Assembly: GCA_016946835.1 (NCBI GenBank)
Contig: JACVTC010000158.1
Coordinates: 347,501 to 387,246 of the forward strand
Direction of reading: 5' to 3'
DNA from: Neocallimastix lanati (nom. inval.)
Taxonomy: Eukaryota; Neocallimastigomycota; Neocallimastigomycetes; Neocallimastigales; Neocallimastigaceae
Length of the DNA stretch: 39,746 nucleotides
In this document: positions 24,363 to 34,531 of the stretch, piece by piece
How positions within the stretch are numbered: position 1 is the first letter of the stretch
How the letters are laid out: each line of letters opens with the position of its first letter
The notes under the pieces: model-generated
The model's input: the letters and a program-made list of their open reading frames with translations, nothing else
Databases searched by the model: none
What the model was told of the DNA's origin: nothing
Made by a program: the position numbers and the translations under genes

Positions 24363-26816
24363 TTATTCATTTAACTTCCTTTGGATAATAGATGCATTTT
24401 GTTGAAAACGGTAATTGAATTCATCTGGCGTATATGCTTCCATAACCGCTTGATAACGATTAAATACTTGTTCTGTAAATTTTTCAATATTCTTTGGTAA
24501 TGTACTATTCGTATCATTACCTAAACATACTCTACGATAGAGGAATAAAATATATTCATCTTTCGTTGGATATTTATGATAAGTGTCAACAAAATTTCCA
24601 AAATATTTATCAAATGATAAAATTGGTCCAGAAGGATTAATAATTTTACCTAATTCATCCATCCAAGTAATTCCAGGTTGAACTTGATAGAATGGACGAC
24701 AAGTATTCATACTAATTTTAACATTTTTAAATTTTTCAACATTTTCATCCCATTCCTTCCAGAAATCAAGACCAGTTCCGGTAATATTGTTATTACTGTC
24801 ATTTTCTTTATAACCGTTAATTAAGCTTTCAACATTCATATCGGTCAAATTCTTTTGAACATCAATAAATTCAAACAACCATTCTAATTCATTCATTTTA
24901 ATCTTACCATCTCTTACTGCATTGTAACAGAAATTCGATAATTTTTGAATTAATTTTAATCTTTTTTCATCAGTAACTTCACCATCAATAGGAATATAGA
25001 TTTCTCCACAAATACCTCCAGATTTCATTGGTGAATCTTCATCAACATTTACTGATATCGTTGGATACTTAAGACCATTCTTATACACATCTAATAATTT
25101 TATATTTTTCTTAAAGTAATTGAGTAGATGAGAAAGTACTTCAATACGATTAACAAATGATTGGAATTGATCAGGCAATTGAAGATCAAATAATTTTAAA
25201 ATTTGTAATAGTTCCTTATAATGAATTAAATGAACAAAGAATAAATTGGATTTTGGAGAAATCTTTGGAATTAAAAATGGTGAAATTAAACATGACCATG
25301 CTGCAGTAGGATAAAATACCTTAGTTTGAGGTAAATTTGATAATCCACTTAAAGAAATGGAAGTTTTATAAGTTGAGAAACGATAAATTACTTGAGCTTC
25401 AATAAATGCTTCAATATCTTTTAAATAAGGAATTTCTCCATTTTTAATCATCAAATAAATAATAAAGAACCATAAATTCTTATCTCCAAGATTTTTTCCT
25501 CCCGTAATTAATTTCATTAAAGTCCAGTTAGCGGCATCAACATGTTCTTGATTTTCTCCTAACGGAATTGCTCCAATAATCTTTCTACGAGTGAAAGGTG
25601 ATCTTCTAATTGGATTGGATGAACTTAAAGAAGCTCGGTAATTCTTTAATGAAATTGCATGATCAATACAAGATTTCAATTTCTCGATAAATTCTGGAAT
25701 ATGTAATGCCGTCAAAGGACAATTAATAATTTTTTCCGTGACCACTTTATCAAATCCAACTAGAAGAGGTGTAAAATCATTAGAACTTGAAGTTTGTGAA
25801 TTTTCATTTTCATCAATGGTAATTAAAATCATTGGATCAATTTCATTATCAATTGAAATTGGACATTTCCATTCACAATTTTGAATAGAAGATTCTACAT
25901 TTAAATTTTGAATATTTTCAACTTCATTAACAGAAGTATCATCGGCTGTATATTCACGGAATGTTTGTAATTTATCCGCATCGAATATTTGCTTTAATCC
26001 ACCGTCACACATTCTAATTAAGAGATTAATTCTAGATTGAAAATCTCCTTTTAAAACACTAGAAAAACAATGAACTACTTCTTTCATGGCTTCATCATAA
26101 TTCTTATCTTTCATAATCAATTCATCAATAATTTCATTTTTATTTTCCGATTTATTAGTATTATTGATTTTGATACGCTTATGCATTAAGATAATTGATT
26201 TTCTTAATTCTTTATCACCATCAGTTCCTAATAATCTTGCCACTAATGCTCTTTCTAATGAATCATATTTACAATTAAATTCATCTAACGTATTAATGGA
26301 ATCAATTTCTTCAATAGTTTTTAAGTCTTCTTCCGAAGTAGAAATAATTTGATCATCATGATTTGGTTTCTTAATAATTGTTCTACTGGCATTAAATCGG
26401 GTGAAAGGACATGAAACACTTAAATTAGCTTCATTACCTAATAAATAAATTTCATAATATCTACACTTAAATCGATTTAAGTTTTTTTGAATAGCAATAT
26501 CTAAATCTTTGACTTCCGAATCCCAAATTTGTCCATCAGAAATTAAAATAAGTTCATTATAATCTACTTCATCATATTTTTTAAATATTGTATCAAATAA
26601 GCATTTTGGATTTGTTCCACCATTACCATCCTTTTCTCTATTAATTCTCATATAATCCACCTTTGAAATAAATTTGGAAGAAGTATCCCAAATAATAATT
26701 TCATCACCTTCTTGATATTTTGAATTTAAAATTGTACGAACATTAGAATGATAAAAATCATCATTCCAAGTTGAACCACTGTAGTCAATAGCAAAACACT
26801 TTGCAGCTCTTGTCAT
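24363..26816 (-). CDS. vWA-domain protein of unknown function
   Basis: 817 aa in one exon. Residues about 6-150 form a von Willebrand factor A domain with a complete metal-ion-dependent adhesion site: D11-Y-S13-G-S15, T68 in GGTNPK, and D94 in ISDGQ. It begins almost directly at the start codon with no signal peptide, so it should be intracellular, unlike adhesin vWA proteins. A helical region follows (about 160-300). Then a segment with C314-x3-C318-P-I-S and C366-P-L-T, separated by a strand-rich stretch, looks like a degenerate cysteine-pair module (not a clear RING or U-box). The C-terminal 400 residues are mixed helix with conserved-looking W/G/P motifs (GITWMDELGKI, ISMNTCRPFY) but no family I recognise. 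A scaffold or Mg-dependent protein-binding role is inference. No splice sites are needed. G+C is coding-like throughout, so the gene is under selection. Confidence 0.8.
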   Translation of the reverse strand: MTRAAKCFAIDYSGSTWNDDFYHSNVRTILNSKYQEGDEIIIWDTSSKFISKVDYMRINREKDGNGGTNPKCLFDTIFKKYDEVDYNELILISDGQIWDSEVKDLDIAIQKNLNRFKCRYYEIYLLGNEANLSVSCPFTRFNASRTIIKKPNHDDQIISTSEEDLKTIEEIDSINTLDEFNCKYDSLERALVARLLGTDGDKELRKSIILMHKRIKINNTNKSENKNEIIDELIMKDKNYDEAMKEVVHCFSSVLKGDFQSRINLLIRMCDGGLKQIFDADKLQTFREYTADDTSVNEVENIQNLNVESSIQNCEWKCPISIDNEIDPMILITIDENENSQTSSSNDFTPLLVGFDKVVTEKIINCPLTALHIPEFIEKLKSCIDHAISLKNYRASLSSSNPIRRSPFTRRKIIGAIPLGENQEHVDAANWTLMKLITGGKNLGDKNLWFFIIYLMIKNGEIPYLKDIEAFIEAQVIYRFSTYKTSISLSGLSNLPQTKVFYPTAAWSCLISPFLIPKISPKSNLFFVHLIHYKELLQILKLFDLQLPDQFQSFVNRIEVLSHLLNYFKKNIKLLDVYKNGLKYPTISVNVDEDSPMKSGGICGEIYIPIDGEVTDEKRLKLIQKLSNFCYNAVRDGKIKMNELEWLFEFIDVQKNLTDMNVESLINGYKENDSNNNITGTGLDFWKEWDENVEKFKNVKISMNTCRPFYQVQPGITWMDELGKIINPSGPILSFDKYFGNFVDTYHKYPTKDEYILFLYRRVCLGNDTNSTLPKNIEKFTEQVFNRYQAVMEAYTPDEFNYRFQQNASIIQRKLNE

Positions 26817-28419
26817 TTTTTATTTTTCTTTTTCTTTTTTTTTTTTTTTTTTTTTTATTTTTAATAATATTTTTTTATATTTAAATTTGTATATATTTAT
26901 ATGTATTAAAATATTAAAGTATAAATTCAAAAGCTCTTTTTTTTTTTTATTTTTTACTAACTATAACCAAAAGTAATTCTTTTTTTATTATTTCATATAA
27001 TCAAAAAAAATTTTTTTTATTTATTTATATTAAATTTAGAATGAAATGAAAATGAGTAAATGAAAAAACAAAAATAAAAGATTTAAACATATTAACAATT
27101 GAAAAAAGAAAAAATATAAATAATAAATTTAATTTAATAATATAAGATAAAAATATTATATATTTATAATCTTTTTTTTTTATTTTCTTTTGAATAAAAA
27201 TTAAAACTAAATTTATTTTTAAAATATTTTTTTAAGAAAAAAAAAACACTGATTATAAAAAATTTATTTCAAAAATTTTTGAAGTATTTATATTATTTTT
27301 TTCTTTGTATTATAACTTTATCAAAATATAATTAAAACTTTATTTTTTACTATTGGTAAAGTTATTTAATTAATTTTAATGGTTTATGAAGAAATTAAAC
27401 TTTTAATTTAATTAATGTTTTTTTAATTTGATCAAGTAAATAAAAAAAAAAATTGGATACAAATTCGATTCAGTCAAAAAAAAAAAAAATAAATAAATAA
27501 ATAAAAAAAAATAATAATAATAATAATAATAACTGAAAATAGAAAAAAAATAAATATATAAAAGAAAAGAAAACAGAAAATATGAATAAAAATAATAAAA
27601 AATTAAAAATAAAAATAATAAAAAACTATAAATAATAAAAAAATAAAGAAATTCTAAAAATTATTTAATATTATATAATGTTATATATATATAGTTTATT
27701 AATTTCTCTATTTTTATAAACTGATTAATTTTGAATAAATAAATAAATAAATAAATAAATAAATTCCAACTTCACAACATTTTATTGAATTATAACCGAT
27801 TTTTATCATAATATATTGTAAATTATATTAAATTAAGAGTATTAATTATGATTCAAGATTTATTATTTTATTATATCCTAAAAATATAAATTTTTATTAA
27901 AAATAAGCTTAGCCAAATTTTTCAAAATTTTAGCTAAATTTTAAATTACTGAATCACTAATTTAATAATCTTTTTTTTTTTAAAAAAAAATTTTTTTGAT
28001 TAATGGAACAGCTTAAAAAGAAAATTATATTATATTGTATTATATTGAATTAATATTAGTTAAAATTAAAATAATTAAATAATACATTAATATATTTATA
28101 TTTACTATTTTTAAAGAATTTATAATATAATTATCAATTATCAAAAAAAAAAAAAAATAAAAAAATAATATAAATAATTTAAAATTTTTGGTTTATGTTA
28201 TTTTCAAAAGTATTCATATGATTCATAATATTATAAAATAAATATTATAAAAATAAATATGAAAATTTGAAAAAAAAAAAAAAAAAAACTTTTTAGTTTT
28301 TTTAATTTATTGATAAATAAGTGGGGGTGGATTAGCTTATAAATTTCGTTATGAAAAGCTAAAGAATTTCAAATAAAGATTATTAGGTAAACCACAAAGT
28401 TTAAATATAATCTTAATTC
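26817..28419. other. Intergenic, no gene seen
   Basis: Upstream of the vWA gene start: a C/T-poor T-tract directly 5' of the ATG (26821-26858), then A/T-rich DNA with A-tracts (27478-27490, 28271-28288) and (AAAT)n near 27735-27765. A short mixed patch at 28320-28400 (GTGGGGGTGGATTAG) is unassigned. Confidence 0.55.
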
Positions 28420-28454
28420 TTAAAGGTTAGAAAAAAAAATTTTTTTTAAATTTT

Positions 28455-28560
28455 TATGGGAGAGTTGCATTTCCCCAGATTGCATTTCCCCAGATTGCAT
28501 TTCGCCAAGTGGCGTATTATTAAAATGTTGCATTTCCCCAAGTTGCATTTCGACAAATGG
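28455..28560. repeat. 15-bp sub-repeats GCATTTCCCCAGATT
   Basis: Five copies of TTGCATTTCsmC in the left arm of the putative TIR element, three of them in direct tandem at 15-bp spacing, two more after a spacer. Inverted relatives occur in the right arm at 29411-29443. Such sub-terminal repeats are often transposase-binding sites. Confidence 0.7.
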
Positions 28561-28590
28561 CTTATTGATATAAGTAAATGAATGAATAAA

Positions 28591-28650
28591 TAAATAAAAA
28601 TTCAAAATAATTTTTTTAAATAAATAAAAATTCAAAATAATTTTTTTAAA
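28591..28650. repeat. 30-bp perfect tandem duplication
   Basis: TAAATAAAAATTCAAAATAA plus ten more bases, repeated exactly at 28591-28620 and 28621-28650. Confidence 0.9.
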
Positions 28651-28695
28651 CTTGTTTTTATTATATTTTATAATTAATTATAGATATTTTTTAAA

Positions 28696-28951
28696 ATAAA
28701 ATAATTATTAATAATATTTAATTATAAAAATAAATTTAATTATAAAGATATATTTTAATATTTTGTAAAAAAATAATATTATAGCAATACTTTAATTATA
28801 AAAATATATTTTTAAAATAATAATATTTTATCATAAAAATATATTTTAATGTTTTTAAGCTAACCTAATCTAATAAAGATTAAAAATACTTTAATAATTA
28901 TTGTATTTATTCATTTATTCTCTTTTTAAAATAATTTTTACTATTAAAAAA
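28696..28951. repeat. 256-bp direct repeat, copy 1
   Basis: Near-identical to 29051-29306 (offset 355 bp), with only a few substitutions. It includes the non-AT landmark AAGCTAACCTAATCTAATAA. A partial third copy lies between them (about 28990-29045). Confidence 0.9.
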
Positions 28952-29050
28952 ATTATTATTATATATTTTAATATTTCGTAAAATAGTAATAAAATAATAA
29001 TTTATAATATTTAATTATAAAGATATATTTTAATATTTTGTAAAATAGTA

Positions 29051-29306
29051 ATAAAATAATTATTTAAAATATTTAATTATAAAAATAAATTTAATTATAA
29101 AGATATATTTTAATATTTTGTAAAAAAATAATATTATAGCAATACTTTAATTATAAAAATATATTTTTAAAATAATAATATTTTATTATAAAAATATATT
29201 TTAATGTTTTTAAGCTAACCTAATCTAATAAAGATTAAAAATACTTTAATAATTATTGTATTTATTCATTTATTCTCTTTTTAAAATAATTTTTACTATT
29301 AAAAAA
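29051..29306. repeat. 256-bp direct repeat, copy 2
   Basis: Second copy of the block at 28696-28951. High identity indicates a recent duplication inside the putative TIR element. Confidence 0.9.
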
Positions 29307-29703
29307 TGAAAAAAATTTTTTTAATATTTAAATATTTACTTCATAATTATAAATACATCAATATTAAAAATATTTAATTTTATTTATTTATTTATTTATT
29401 TAATAATTTTCAATTTGGCGAATTGCAACTTGGCGAAATGCCACACCCATTTTTATCACATAAAATCTTTAACCTTTAAAAAAGTTTATTTAATATAAAA
29501 AACGTAATAAAACTAATGATTATTATTGTTTAATGTATACGTAACACAAAAACTTTTTTTAAGAAAATTTTTATAAAGAAACTTTTTTTTATTTTTATTC
29601 TATTAGAATATAAATTTTTATTTAATAATTATTCCTAATATTATTATAATTGATGATTTTTAAGTAAAAAGAATATATTCTAATATTAGACTATTATATA
29701 AAA

Positions 29704-29888
29704 ACAGAAAGAAAATTCCAATTTCATTAAAAAAAAATATATATATATTTTCAAATTTTCATGCTATTCAAAAATTTTATACAAACTTTCGAAGTACATT
29801 GGTTTTATTCATTTTATTACTTAGAAAAATTGGTATCAGACTTTAAATTAAATTAACTAGATCCTATTGAAACTAACTTCACTTCAAT
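29704..29888 (+). repeat. Dispersed repeat, copy B
   Basis: Partner of 23121-23300; differs by substitutions and small indels such as a longer AT run near 29735. Confidence 0.8.
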
Positions 29889-30299
29889 ATTTAGCTAATA
29901 TCGCCGACAGTGGATCCAAAAGACATATTGACAATATAATTAAGATTTTTTATGTCTGTTGGAGTTCAAATGTTTTCGCCTAAATTATTAAAAATTCTTA
30001 TTTAACAGGTCTTTTGTCAAAAGAATTGTTTACCCATTCTAAGTTTTTCAGATTCGGTACTATTAATTTAAAACTTAATTTTTAGAGTTAATAAAGATTT
30101 TTATTTCTTTATTAATTATAAGTCAAAAATAAAAGACATTTAAATTTTTAAATATCAGATAAATATATTAAAGTATTAATATTATATATATATATAATAT
30201 ATAAATATTTATATTAAAATTATTAAAATAAAAAATTTATTTATTGACTGATTGTTGGCTATTTCATATATTTAGAGATATTCTGAAATTATTATTAAT

Positions 30300-31100
30300 A
30301 TTAAAAAAAAAAAAAGTATTTATATTTTTATTATTTTATTGTATATATTTTTAATTTTAATTTTAATTTTATTCTTATTTTTAATATTTAAAATATATCG
30401 TATAACAATATATTAATAATTATTACTTTTAAGAAAATAAAATAGAGAATATTATTAATTAATTAATTAATTAATTAATAAATATTTATATATATATATA
30501 TTTTTTTTTATATCTTTTTATGATTATATGGTTAAATTTTTTTTTTTTTTTTTATATTTTTATTGTAATTATTTTTATTTGTATTTTTAATTTTTTGTAA
30601 TTCTTTTTATTTGTATTTTTAATTTTATTGTAATTCTTTTTATTTGTATTTTTAATTTTATTGTAATTATTTTTATTTGTATTTTTAATTTTTATTTTAA
30701 TTTTAATTTTATTTTCAATATTTAAAATAGAAAATAAAAGAGAAAATATTATTAATTAATTAATTAATTAATAAATAATTTGTATATATATATATATATA
30801 TATATTTTATATCTTTTATATGAAATATATTATAGTATTCCATTTTCTATATGGTTATATGGTTAAAAAAAAATATTTTTTTTTATATTTTTATTTCTAT
30901 AAATATTTTTATTTTTAGTTGTATTTTTAATTTTAATTTTTATTTTATTTTTAGTATTAAAAAATTTTCATATACAATATATTAATAATTATTACTTTTT
31001 AAGAAGATAAGTAATATTATTAATAAATAAATATATATACTTTTTATACCTTTTATGAAATTTCTATATGGTAAAAAAAAAAAAGTATTTATATTTTTAT
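30300..31100. repeat. Three degenerate tandem copies of an AT-rich block
   Basis: Each copy runs: TTTAATTTTAATTTTATT, AATATATTAATAATTATTA or similar, a (TTAA)n run, a (TA)n run, ATATCTTTTAT, then ATATGGTTA and a poly-A/T tract. Copies begin near 30300, 30560 and 30870. Within the middle copy a unit of about 36 bp (ATTTTTATTTGTATTTTTAA) is itself repeated four times at 30559-30692. Confidence 0.65.
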
Positions 31101-31330
31101 TGTATATTCTATGAGTTTTATTTACAATATAATTTATTTTAATATTATTGTTATTATTTTTGTAAATGAAAATTTAAAAAAGGTAAACAAAAAATTCTAT
31201 AACTTATGTTAAAAATATTATTTTTGATATTATTATTATTATCTATTATTTTTTATTATCTATTATTATCTATTATTATTATTTAATTTTGTAATGAAAT
31301 AAAGCAAATTATATATTCCATTATTCATAT

Positions 31331-32023
31331 TCATATATAAGCTACTGGTTTTCGTAGAGAGAATGCATTACAAACTGAAATCATAAATAAATAATCTACC
31401 CTAGGAGCAACTTCTATAGTATATTCATTTCTTTTACTAGTGATTTTACAAATTTTTGTTTCATTCTCTCCTTCTTCATTACAAAAGATTTCAAAATATT
31501 TGTAATTGCTAACTTTTATTATTAATTCTTCCTGTGTACCAGTATTTTGGTTTAAAAAATTTACATTATAAATTTTTGTACTATCAAATATACCTGATTT
31601 ACTTTTAAGTGTAGCTATAATATGTCCTTTTTTTTTTTTACCCTTTAAAATGTATATCGATTTATAATAATTTGATGGATCTACAAAGGATGTCATAAGA
31701 GCATTTTTATGTTTATTATATAACACTATGGTATAATTATTTTTAATTTTGCAATTGAAGACTTCATTGTTTTCATTATCATAAATTAGTAGTGTATGTG
31801 ATGTATATTTACTGAAACCTTGTCTTAAACTAAAGTGAGTATGTCTTGTAGTTAGATATTCTGGACCGAAGACAATAATGTCATTTTCTGGAAGACCTAT
31901 TTCACTATCATATTTTTTATATTTAGAATTTGTTTCATCATAAGGTGCAATTGTATAATATTGGTCAGGATTAAGTGGTACTTCATCATAAGAAGGTAAT
32001 TTAACAACATTTTTTTTAACCAT
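31331..32023 (-). CDS. LURP-one-related (LOR)/tubby-like C-terminal fold protein
   Basis: 230 aa, one exon. After about 55 N-terminal residues the sequence follows the LOR/phospholipid-scramblase-like pattern of short strands: FSLRQGFSKYTSHTLLIYD, then NNEVFNCKIK, a second set of strands with LYNKHKNALMTSF, SIYILKGKKKKGHIIATLK, a mid strand (FEIFC), CKITSKRNEYTIEVAPRVD and a closing hydrophobic helix MISVCNAFSLRK. This arrangement, a twelve-strand barrel around a central helix, is typical of LOR proteins. In tubby relatives the barrel binds phosphoinositides; the role in fungi is not known to me. There is no signal peptide; the closing helix normally sits inside the barrel, so it is not called as a membrane segment. 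The ATG at 32023 is preceded by an A-rich leader. No intron needed. Fold call is by pattern, not by search. Confidence 0.7.
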   Translation of the reverse strand: MVKKNVVKLPSYDEVPLNPDQYYTIAPYDETNSKYKKYDSEIGLPENDIIVFGPEYLTTRHTHFSLRQGFSKYTSHTLLIYDNENNEVFNCKIKNNYTIVLYNKHKNALMTSFVDPSNYYKSIYILKGKKKKGHIIATLKSKSGIFDSTKIYNVNFLNQNTGTQEELIIKVSNYKYFEIFCNEEGENETKICKITSKRNEYTIEVAPRVDYLFMISVCNAFSLRKPVAYI

Positions 32024-32514
32024 ATTTTTTTTCTATTATAAATAAATATAAATTATTATATATATCATTAACTAAATAAGCTGTTTTTATTTCATAGTTT
32101 CAATTAATAATATCAAATTTATATTCATATATGTTTTAAAAACAAAACAAAAAAAAAAAATAAACAAATTTTTTATCATATATTTTATCTTTTTTAATAT
32201 ATATAAATTAAAATATTACAAATACAAAATAATTTTATAATTATTTATTATAATTAATAAAGTTTTATTAATATTATTTTATTTTATTTTATTTTATTTT
32301 TTTTTTTTTTTGGAATTCATATTTTCTTTAATTATTATATTATTAGTTATTTATTTTTGGTTGGATATAAAAAAATTTGTAAAAAATTTTTTTTTCTATT
32401 TTCTTTTTTTAGTATTTTTCTATTATAGATATATGAAAGAGTAGTAACTTTTTATAAATTTACATTTTAGTTTTAATATTTTTTATTATTTTAAATACTT
32501 TTTATTTTTATTTC

Positions 32515-32550
<36 letters not shown>

Positions 32551-32828
32551 TTTTTTTTTTTCATTAAATACTTTTTATTTTTTTCATCATCTTTTTTTAA
32601 TTTTATTTTATTCTATATGCTTTATTATTTTGATTTCAGATTTTTTTTTTTTAATTGTTATATATTTATTTATTATTTTTTATTGTTATGTATTTATTAT
32701 TATTATTTTTTTTTAATTGTTATATATTTATTTATTAATTATTATTATTATTATTTTGTTTTGTTTTGTTTTTATTTTTTATTTCTAATTTTTAATTATT
32801 AATACTCTTATTATCCATCATAACAACT

Positions 32829-32846
<18 letters not shown>

Positions 32847-32862
<16 letters not shown>

Positions 32863-32911
32863 TTATTAATTATTTATTTCTTAAATAATTAATAAAGTTT
32901 TTTTTTTTTTT
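32847..32911. repeat. 30-bp perfect inverted repeat, 5-nt loop
   Basis: Arms A14-CTTTATTAATTATTTA (32847-32876) and the exact inverse TAAATAATTAATAAAG-T14 (32882-32911) around loop TTTCT. The A-run continues further left, beyond the T-run's length. Confidence 0.85.
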
Positions 32912-33341
32912 AATTAAGAAGTATAATATATATAAATATATAAATGAAAATGAAAAATGAAAAATGTTTATTAACATATGGGATGCATTTAATCTGTTAA
33001 TTAATACTTAATAATCTGTTAATAATTAAATGAAAGTTTTATTGATATAGAAGAAAAAACTTTTAATTAAATATATATGTATATAAATTTCATTGGGATA
33101 ATTTCATTTTATTATTATTATTATTATTATTTTTTTTATTTTTTTTTTTTTTTATTATTAAATATATTTTAATACATATATATATTTTTAATTATATTAA
33201 ATAATAATAATAATAGGTGTTTTTTCAATTATTTTTATTTTACATTCCTTTTTTTTTTTTTTTTTTTTTTTAACAAACTATTTATAAAAATATTTTATTA
33301 GTTAAAAATATATTTATTTATTGACTCTAAAAAAGAAGCAA

Positions 33342-33383
<42 letters not shown>

Positions 33384-33655
33384 TTCATTATTATTATTGT
33401 ACTTGGAATTTTCAAAGTATACATTTTAATAATAATAATAATAATAATAATAATGATAATAATAATGATAATAATAATGATAATAATTATATAAATAATA
33501 AAAATAAATGAAAATTGTATAAAAATAATATAATAATTTAAAACAAAATAAAATTTATTAGAAATAAAGTTATAATATAACGAAAGATAACGAAAACTTT
33601 AATTAATAAGAGTAGTTATGATATTTCAATAATTATATAAATAGAAATAAACATT

Positions 33656-33729
33656 CCTTCTATATTCGTATAATTTGATAATAATAATTCAACCTTCTAT
33701 ATTCGTATAATTTGATAATAATAATTCAA
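33656..33729. repeat. 37-bp tandem duplication
   Basis: Two perfect copies of a unit starting CCTTCTATATTCGTATAATT. Recent local duplication in non-coding DNA. Confidence 0.9.
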
Positions 33730-33896
33730 CAACATAAAATAAAAAAAAAAAATTATTCATTTATAACACAATAACAATAAGCATTTAAAGAAATATAAAC
33801 CATTTATTTAATTTTATATGTAAAAAGATAAAACATTTTTTATTTTTTTATTTTTTTTATTTATTATTTAAAATAAAATTATTCAATTTTTTTTAT

Positions 33897-33929
<33 letters not shown>

Positions 33930-34531
33930 CTATTATTTTATTCTATTTTTACTTTTCATTTATTTATTTATTTATTTTTTTTATTAATTATGTTTTCTCT
34001 TTATAATAAAATATATTTATATAAAAAAATGTGAAATAAATATATTCCAACTTTTTTTTTTTTTTTTTTAAAAAAAAAAATTTATTTTTTTTCTTTGATA
34101 AATAAAAAATATTAAAAATTTATAATGAATAAATCTATAATAAATGTAATCTTTACGTATGTGAATGCTATGCTTTATATTCAAAATTTATAACAAAATT
34201 CAATTTTGTCAATACTTTGAATATCTAAATCATTTATAAAAAAAATCTCCTTTTTATTTCAAAAAGATTCTTCCAAATTATCTCTCTTCTTTTTTTTTTT
34301 ATACTATTTCATTAACGTATACTATTTTTTTTCCTCAATATTAATATATAATAAACATACTTTATAAAAAAAATTCTTATTTTAGGATATAACTTTTTAT
34401 TTAAAGTTTTTGAAAATTAAAAAGGATGATTAATTTATTTACTAAGTTAAAAATTTAATTTGATAAAATTTACTATTATATATAAAAAAGTAAAAGAAAA
34501 AAAAGGTAAATATACTATGATTCATACTAAA

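Larger units (their letters stand above)
28420..29479. mobile_element. Putative non-autonomous TIR element (MITE-like)
   Basis: About 1060 bp bounded by TTAAAGGTTA (28420-28429) and its exact inverse TAACCTTTAA (29470-29479). Inside these ends the two arms keep matching imperfectly for about 70 bp: ATGGG-G-G, then GCATTTCsCCA and TTGCAwTTCsCC motifs. The arms hold the only G/C in the element; the centre is almost pure A/T with an internal 256-bp duplication and no transposase. TTAA sits at both extreme ends, which would fit a TTAA-duplicating transposon (piggyBac type), but the ends do not otherwise look like piggyBac. A minus-strand 71-residue frame at 28420-28635 with LGEMQ repeats is a by-product of the arm repeats. 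Confidence 0.5.
29480..31330. other. Intergenic, dispersed and degenerate tandem repeats
   Basis: 29704-29888 is copy B of a dispersed repeat. 29889-30075 has mixed composition (GCCGACAGTGGATCC) but only short open frames, so it may be a gene relic. 30300-31100 consists of three degenerate copies of an AT-rich block. The remainder is A/T with no gene. Confidence 0.55.
32024..34531. other. Intergenic, no gene; long hairpin and microsatellites
   Basis: T-rich and A-rich tracts with (TTA)n at 32518-32550, (AAT)n-like at 33428-33488, poly(T) at 33901-33929, a 30-bp perfect hairpin at 32847-32911 and a 37-bp tandem duplication at 33656-33729. A plus-strand 61-residue F/Y/I frame at 32617-32802 is an AT artefact. 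Confidence 0.6.

Noticed and set aside
26164-26352. Plus-strand 62-codon frame
   Set aside because: Antisense shadow of the vWA gene.
28420-28635. Minus-strand 71-codon frame with LGEMQ repeats
   Set aside because: The repeats are the 15-bp sub-repeats of the TIR element arm read in frame; the rest is AT filler.
28420-29479. CRISPR-like array from the 15-bp repeats
   Set aside because: Repeats are directly adjacent without unique spacers, and the host is a eukaryote.
29889-29925. Short minus-strand start MSFGSTVGDIS
   Set aside because: Stops after 11 codons with no usable donor; too short to call a gene.
32617-32802. Plus-strand 61-codon frame
   Set aside because: F/Y/I-only, from T-rich repeats.
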